Origin: Oscillospiraceae bacterium Marseille-Q3528
GTDB lineage: Bacteria; Bacillota; Clostridia; Lachnospirales; Lachnospiraceae
DNA length: 64,000 nt
Assembly: GCA_018223385.1 (NCBI GenBank)
Contig: JAGTTR010000001.1
Location: forward strand, 1 to 64,000
Direction: 5' to 3'
Position numbers and translations under genes: made by a program. Below, piece after piece: positions 60,831 through 64,000 of this stretch. The notes below the pieces were generated by a model that saw only the letters and a list, made by a program, of their open reading frames with translations, had not been told where the DNA came from and ran no database searches. How positions within the stretch are numbered: the stretch's first letter is position 1; the number at the start of each line of letters is the position of its first letter.

Positions 60831-61028
60831 TCATTCTGATCTATATAAATTCATTCCGGAAAACCACAGAATAACTGTCCAGACAAATCTAAAAAGGAAA
60901 TCCTTCGTAGAAATGCTTCCGTATAAATATGGATCTTCCGACATTATTAATAACAGCACTCCGGCCAGCATCAGCGCCACACCAATGCGCTGTGAAATCC
61001 GCATTGCTCCCTTTCTCCTTTTCTTCAT
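60831..61028 (-). CDS. Small membrane protein (65 aa)
   Basis: A basic N-terminus (MKKRRKGAMRIS) is followed by two hydrophobic helices (IGVALMLAGVLLLIM and FLFRFVWTVILWFSGMNLY). AAGGAG precedes the ATG, and it overlaps the upstream gene by four bases. Function unknown. Confidence 0.6.
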   Translation of the reverse strand: MKKRRKGAMRISQRIGVALMLAGVLLLIMSEDPYLYGSISTKDFLFRFVWTVILWFSGMNLYRSE

Positions 61029-61198
61029 AGATACTCTCCTTTTTTACTTTTCTCCACCATTTTTCTCATCCCCGTTATCTTTGACAAGATCGTCAGATGG
61101 GTGGCAGACTCTGATAGAAGAATGTATTTTGACAAATCCTTATTTTTATAAGGAAGAAACTCCCTCTGCCCTCTGGATAATTTACTTGCCTTCCTCAT
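61025..61198 (-). CDS. Small basic prophage protein (57 aa), DUF6906-like
   Basis: MRKASKLSRGQREFLPYKNK and on resembles the short phage proteins with a KxxxxQRxxL N-terminus followed by a mixed C-terminal half (DUF6906-type; memory-based). GGTGG precedes the ATG. It overlaps the previous small gene by 17 bp and the next by four. Confidence 0.5.
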   Translation of the reverse strand: MRKASKLSRGQREFLPYKNKDLSKYILLSESATHLTILSKITGMRKMVEKSKKGEYL

Positions 61199-61301
61199 CT
61201 TTTTCACCACCCGCAACCATGAAAAAGATAAAAAGGATACCAGCAAGTACTTCAAGTAGTATTGTCGCAGCAACACCGCACCAAAAATCTGGAATATACA
61301 T
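61182..61301 (-). CDS. Small single-span membrane protein (39 aa)
   Basis: MYIPDFWCGVAATILLEVLA begins this short ORF, a form I recall from other Clostridial phages. One membrane helix is followed by a charged tail (GGEKDEEGK). GGAAGGGGTG precedes its ATG. It is too small for most gene finders. Confidence 0.55.
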   Translation of the reverse strand: MYIPDFWCGVAATILLEVLAGILFIFFMVAGGEKDEEGK

Positions 61302-61323
61302 ACAATCACCCCTTCCCGCCTTC

Positions 61324-62061
61324 TCATCGATTCATTTCTAAAAATTTGTTTACGAAATATATCTGCGCTTTCCCAGTTGCTTTTGGTGTTCTTGTTGTAA
61401 TATTGCATCCATTTCCGTCCACATGTGTACTTTCCTTGATTTCAAAAAGCCCCATCTCAATAGACTTCTGCGTCGGCATATTCCAATCCGAACCCTTCCT
61501 CTTAATAAGGTACCCGTTATCTCTCAACCAAGAAAACAATCTCCTCTGTCCTATTTGAACGCCGTTTTGGCAAATCAACTTCGCAAGGTCGCCAATCAGA
61601 ATTGATGTGTGGCTGGCCGAAACGGCATCAGCAAAAATTTCCTTCGGTTTCATCCGCTCATTATCCGCCAGAAGCTTCGTGTTATCCGACTTCAGACTGT
61701 CAATGGTTCTATTGGCAATTTTTAACGCCCTTGCCATCACCTGCTCTGGTGTGTTCCAGGCTTTTTCCAAGTCAATAAGGTACTGCCTACACTGCTTTCC
61801 TTTTTCTGTCCGGCTCATAAGGCATAAGTGTTTTGCCATATCAACCGTCAGATTGTAGTCCTGCAATTCTCTGACCTGTATTCCACCATTATTCTGAACC
61901 TCCGTACCTTTAAGTACGCTGGTAAAATCTTCTCCCTCAACAAATCCATGTGAATTTGTCTCGAACCAAGCAGAAAATCTTTTGCTGATTTCCAACTGTT
62001 CATAAAGCTCTCTGGCGGACACTGTTTGCGTATCCAAATCTACTTTTACTAATTCCTTCAT
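61324..62061 (-). CDS. Phage antirepressor (AntA/KilAC domains)
   Basis: This 245-aa protein has an N-terminal AntA/AntB domain (LDTQTVSARELYEQLEISKR, FSAWFETNSHGFVEGEDF) and a C-terminal KilAC-type domain (DLAKLICQNGVQIGQRRLFS, GYLIKRKGSDWNMPTQKS). Such proteins counteract the phage repressor. AAGGAG precedes the ATG. Confidence 0.9.
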   Translation of the reverse strand: MKELVKVDLDTQTVSARELYEQLEISKRFSAWFETNSHGFVEGEDFTSVLKGTEVQNNGGIQVRELQDYNLTVDMAKHLCLMSRTEKGKQCRQYLIDLEKAWNTPEQVMARALKIANRTIDSLKSDNTKLLADNERMKPKEIFADAVSASHTSILIGDLAKLICQNGVQIGQRRLFSWLRDNGYLIKRKGSDWNMPTQKSIEMGLFEIKESTHVDGNGCNITTRTPKATGKAQIYFVNKFLEMNR

Positions 62062-62072
62062 CGTTCTCCTTC

Positions 62073-62456
62073 CTATTTAATATCCACACTCGGGATGATT
62101 CTTTCCGGATAAAATACCAGCTCGTAGTGATACTTGTCCGTACCATTCGGCTCGGTCTGCTCCATCACATAACAAGTCCAGTCATTCAGATAAATGTAAT
62201 CCTTGTAATACTTGTCCTCTCCTGTCCGGATGGTCACTACTAGTTCATTATTACTGTTATTGTTCAGGGACATATAGCCCTCCGCCTGAAGCATAATGGT
62301 GTCCGTTCTGGCATTGGTCACTGTGATTTTCCGGTAGACATTAAACTCATTTGCCTCCTTGGACAGGTTCGCATTTACCGTATCAGCCGTGGAGCATCCA
62401 GCCAGCCCTACTGCCATCATCCCGGCCATCATAATCGCTACAATCTTACTTTTCAT
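62073..62456 (-). CDS. Prophage-encoded beta-sandwich lipoprotein
   Basis: This 127-aa protein has a signal peptide and lipobox LAGC (Cys ~20). The mature part (EFNVYRKITVTNARTDTIML, YMEQ-type C-terminus) matches a phage lipoprotein family in Firmicutes. AAAGGAG precedes the chosen ATG. It may change the host surface in the lysogen, for example in superinfection exclusion (inference). Confidence 0.8.
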   Translation of the reverse strand: MKSKIVAIMMAGMMAVGLAGCSTADTVNANLSKEANEFNVYRKITVTNARTDTIMLQAEGYMSLNNNSNNELVVTIRTGEDKYYKDYIYLNDWTCYVMEQTEPNGTDKYHYELVFYPERIIPSVDIK

Positions 62457-62545
62457 ATTTCTCCTTTGATGCACGGTGGATTCATGGAAATCACCTGCAA
62501 TTCGTGCTATACTCTCCTTATCTTTAAAAGACTGGAGGTGATATT

Positions 62546-62776
62546 ATGTTTCTGAAGTTCAAAGTTTCCTGTACTTGCAACTGCGAATACACCGTAAACG
62601 AAGATGCAAGCGTAGATAAAATCGTGTGTCCCAATTGCGGAATGGAGCATCCATACTCTGCCAAGTTGGTCTCCATTCTCAATATCGCAAAGGAAATACC
62701 AGACACCGATTTTCTCTCGGAATGCGTGGAAACAAAAGTTATTCCTTACGGCGAAGATATGAAGAGCTGTCAATAA
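62546..62776 (+). CDS. Small zinc-ribbon-like protein (76 aa)
   Basis: One of the few plus-strand genes here. It has CTCNCEY and CPNCGMEH, a four-Cys zinc-ribbon pattern. GGAGGTGATATT precedes the ATG, and a TATACT with an upstream TG at 62508 gives a promoter. Its 3' end overlaps the convergent 62739-62966 gene by 38 bp. Function unknown. Confidence 0.7.
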   Translation: MFLKFKVSCTCNCEYTVNEDASVDKIVCPNCGMEHPYSAKLVSILNIAKEIPDTDFLSECVETKVIPYGEDMKSCQ

Positions 62777-62966
62777 CTAGCTTCATATAGTCAAGAAACC
62801 CTTTTGCTTCCGAAGTGGACAGACCATGATCCTCGATTGCTTTTTTGACTTCACCAATCAAGTTGTTTGTGCTCTGTCCTCTTCTGTTAAACAATCGGTA
62901 AAATGCTATCCTGTCTATGTTTTTACCCATATACTTCTTGATTGCATCTTCCATAATGTCGGGCAT
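62739..62966 (-). CDS. Hypothetical prophage protein (75 aa)
   Basis: A helical, charged protein (MPDIMEDAIKKYMGKNIDRI; NLIGEVKKAIEDHGLSTSEA). AAGGAAGTGAAG precedes the ATG. Located between the antirepressor group and the Cro-like regulator. No family recognised. Confidence 0.6.
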   Translation of the reverse strand: MPDIMEDAIKKYMGKNIDRIAFYRLFNRRGQSTNNLIGEVKKAIEDHGLSTSEAKGFLDYMKLVIDSSSYLRRKE

Positions 62967-63008
62967 TCACTTCACTTCCTTTCCACTCCTTATTGCAAGC
63001 ATTCTGAA

Positions 63009-63221
63009 CTAATCAACAAACTGCTTCACATCCGTACTAAGATAGTCAGCAATCATTACCATAGTGTCTAACTTGGGTTTGCTTTTGTCATTTTTCCAAT
63101 CAGAAAGCAGCATTGGAGAAATGCCTAAATCTGTTGCTACCCGATACGGAGTAATTCCTTTTTTGCTTATAATCTCGCAAAATTTGCCATAGGAATTTCC
63201 ATATTTTCTTTCCTGTTTCAA
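63009..63221 (-). CDS. Cro-like XRE-family regulator
   Basis: This 70-aa protein has one helix-turn-helix (GITPYRVATDLGISPMLLSD, then WKNDKSKPKLDTMVMIADYL). It is the first gene of the leftward early operon, divergent from the longer repressor, the position of Cro. Its start is probably a TTG after AAAGGAG. Confidence 0.85.
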   Translation of the reverse strand: MKQERKYGNSYGKFCEIISKKGITPYRVATDLGISPMLLSDWKNDKSKPKLDTMVMIADYLSTDVKQFVD

Positions 63222-63248
63222 AATTCATACTCCTTTCCTTAAAAACTA

Positions 63249-63277
63249 TTGAAATTATTAAGGAAACCCGTTATAAT
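63249..63277 (+). promoter_or_regulatory. Promoter of the CI-like repressor
   Basis: TTGAAA (63249-63254), 17-bp spacer, TATAAT (63272-63277). An AAGGAAA operator-like box lies inside the spacer. The leader to the repressor gene is ~140 nt. Confidence 0.75.
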
Positions 63278-63347
63278 ACTATCTGTCAGAACAATATATA
63301 ACCAACCAAGAGAACCTAGGTTTTAAGGCTTTCCTTAATCTAGGTCT

Positions 63348-63376
63348 AGTATATTATGGTTTTCTTTAAAAGTCAA
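63348..63376 (-). promoter_or_regulatory. Early leftward prophage promoter
   Basis: On the minus strand there is TTGACT (63371-63376), a 17-bp spacer and TATACT (63348-63353), facing the Cro-like gene and the whole early operon. Operator-like boxes flank it on both sides. Confidence 0.75.
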
Positions 63377-63425
63377 TAACATTTTTAAAGTTTTCCGTAA
63401 TTTTATTTTTTTTGAGGTGATTTTT

Positions 63426-63767
63426 ATGTATGAACATTACCAGAAATTACTAGACGAAAAAGGTCTAAAGAACGCCGATGTATCAAGAGCAACCGGCATT
63501 TCAAACATGACTCTTTCCGATTGGAAGCATGGGAAGACAAAACCCAAAACAGAAACAATGCAGAAATTGGCCGATTGTTTGGAAGTATCAGTTGATTATC
63601 TCGTGAATGGCGAAGAAAAAGAAATCCCGATTTCAGTGCAGGCTGATCTGTGGATTTCCATCAGAAACGATAAGGAACTTTTAAACGCATTGGAAAAATA
63701 TATGAAACTATCAGATAGAAAGAAAAAGCACGTCATTGATACTATCGACGTGCTTAGTGAGGTGTAG
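63426..63767 (+). CDS. CI-like XRE-family repressor
   Basis: This 113-aa protein has an N-terminal helix-turn-helix (DVSRATGISNMTLSDWKHGK) and a short helical C-terminal region, without a LexA/CI-type autoprotease domain. It most likely maintains lysogeny and could be released by the KilAC antirepressor rather than by RecA-driven cleavage. GAGGTG precedes the ATG. Confidence 0.85.
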   Translation: MYEHYQKLLDEKGLKNADVSRATGISNMTLSDWKHGKTKPKTETMQKLADCLEVSVDYLVNGEEKEIPISVQADLWISIRNDKELLNALEKYMKLSDRKKKHVIDTIDVLSEV

Positions 63768-63769
63768 CT

Positions 63770-63871
63770 ATGGAAAAGCGAATGATTAGATGTGATAACA
63801 TTTCAAGCGAAAGAATAGAATGGTCTAAAGATGAACCTCCGATTCATCCCGACACAACACCCAGCAATTAA
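63770..63871 (+). CDS. Possible small protein downstream of repressor (33 aa)
   Basis: The ATG follows GAGGTG at the end of the repressor gene, two bases past its stop. The ORF encodes MEKRMIRCDNISSERIEWSK and 13 more residues. It overlaps a minus-strand frame by 47 bp, so one of the two may be spurious. Confidence 0.3.
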   Translation: MEKRMIRCDNISSERIEWSKDEPPIHPDTTPSN

Positions 63872-64000
63872 TCCCATCATTTTCCGGGGAAAACATTACA
63901 AAATAGGCTCTTTTCAATAAAGCATTTTTTTCCTCTTCTGTCTTTGCAATAGCCACACATTGAACGGAGCCTATATTATTCATATCGAACACGCTGATTC
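63825..64000 (-). CDS. Partial hypothetical prophage protein
   Basis: An open minus-strand frame runs from the right edge and ends SPENDGINCWVLCRDESEVHL at a TAG (63825-63827). The preceding IGSVQCVAIAKTEEEKNALL reads like protein rather than chance. The start is outside the window. Confidence 0.45.
   Translation of the reverse strand, partial: ISVFDMNNIGSVQCVAIAKTEEEKNALLKRAYFVMFSPENDGINCWVLCRDESEVHL

Larger units (their letters stand above)
63222..63425. promoter_or_regulatory. Prophage genetic switch: operators between divergent regulators
   Basis: The 204-bp gap holds two divergent promoters and repeated TTAAGGAAA-type boxes: TTAAGGAAA near 63258-63266, TTTCCTTAA near 63330-63338, and related TTTTCTTTAA and TTTTCCGTAA near 63360 and 63394. 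One lies in an imperfect palindrome at 63315-63344 (CCTAGG...CTAGG). These are probable binding sites for the two XRE proteins. Confidence 0.65.
45938..64000. mobile_element. Prophage (left part; early region)
   Basis: From the integrase to the right edge the genes are phage-like: integrase, excisionase, replication, recombination (RecT, Ssb, SMC-like ATPase), methyltransferase, antirepressor and CI/Cro regulators. The base composition is clearly more AT-rich than the host side, and nearly all genes read leftward. No structural genes are reached before the window ends. Confidence 0.9.

Overview
The window looks like chromosomal DNA of a spore-forming gut Firmicute, most likely a member of the Lachnospiraceae (Clostridia). 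The evidence is the sporulation genes sigE, sigG, spoIIGA, ylmC and a SpoVD-type PBP, the Firmicute order of the division/cell-wall cluster, and a gene pair resembling the DUF5716/DUF5717 families that I associate with Lachnospiraceae. I cannot name a genus. Host DNA (1-45.8 kb) is fairly GC-rich. From about 45.9 kb to the right edge the base composition turns AT-rich and the genes are those of a prophage early region.

Layout. 1-0.5 kb: 5' end of a 16S rRNA gene on the minus strand with two strong tandem promoters. 0.45-3.0 kb: an IS1634-type insertion sequence flanked by a perfect 297-bp direct repeat, which duplicated the upstream rRNA promoter and the 3' end of a histidine-phosphatase gene. 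3.6-9.7 kb: a lipoprotein esterase, then the operon pyrH-frr-uppS-cdsA-dxr-rseP (minus strand), coupling ribosome recycling, UMP synthesis and isoprenoid/lipid envelope precursors. 9.8-12.9 kb: purB and purF. 12.9-18.5 kb: an uncharacterised three-gene operon (1195-aa, Hsp70/actin-like 423-aa and 251-aa helical-repeat-like proteins). 18.7-20.3 kb: a CobD/HisC-like PLP enzyme, then a compact transcription unit with a perfect sigma-54-type promoter, a 24-aa ORF, a pseudoknot-capable hairpin and a terminator. 20.4-26.3 kb: sporulation block spoIIGA-sigE-MBL nuclease-ylmC-fic-sigG. 26.4-41.4 kb: an aroD-aroK fusion and the dcw cluster mraZ-rsmH-ftsL-ftsI-spoVD-mraY-murD-ftsW-murA-divIB-ftsZ, headed by a promoter followed by five GTGG boxes that look like the MraZ operator. 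41.8-45.8 kb: two envelope proteins, lgt and ychF.

45.9-64.0 kb: the left part of a prophage. The integrase lies at the end; a Tn916-type excisionase, helicase loader, replisome organiser, nucleases, methyltransferase, Ssb, RecT, an SMC-like ATPase, antirepressor and lipoprotein are all read leftward from one early promoter. A divergent Cro/CI-type switch sits at 63.2-63.4 kb. Several genes are broken or split: a PAPS-reductase-like gene by a frameshift, and a cytosine methyltransferase spread over three frames with a G7 tract at the second junction.

The most striking content is in the prophage. Two adjacent, otherwise diverged proteins (57.5-58.7 kb) share a 78-nt 3' segment that differs at 17 sites, and all 17 differences can be explained by adenines in a common template. 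This is the signature of a diversity-generating retroelement (DGR). Downstream is a 28-aa stub resembling the DGR accessory protein Avd, then an HNH endonuclease reading frame where template repeat and reverse transcriptase would be expected. No reverse transcriptase is visible in the window.
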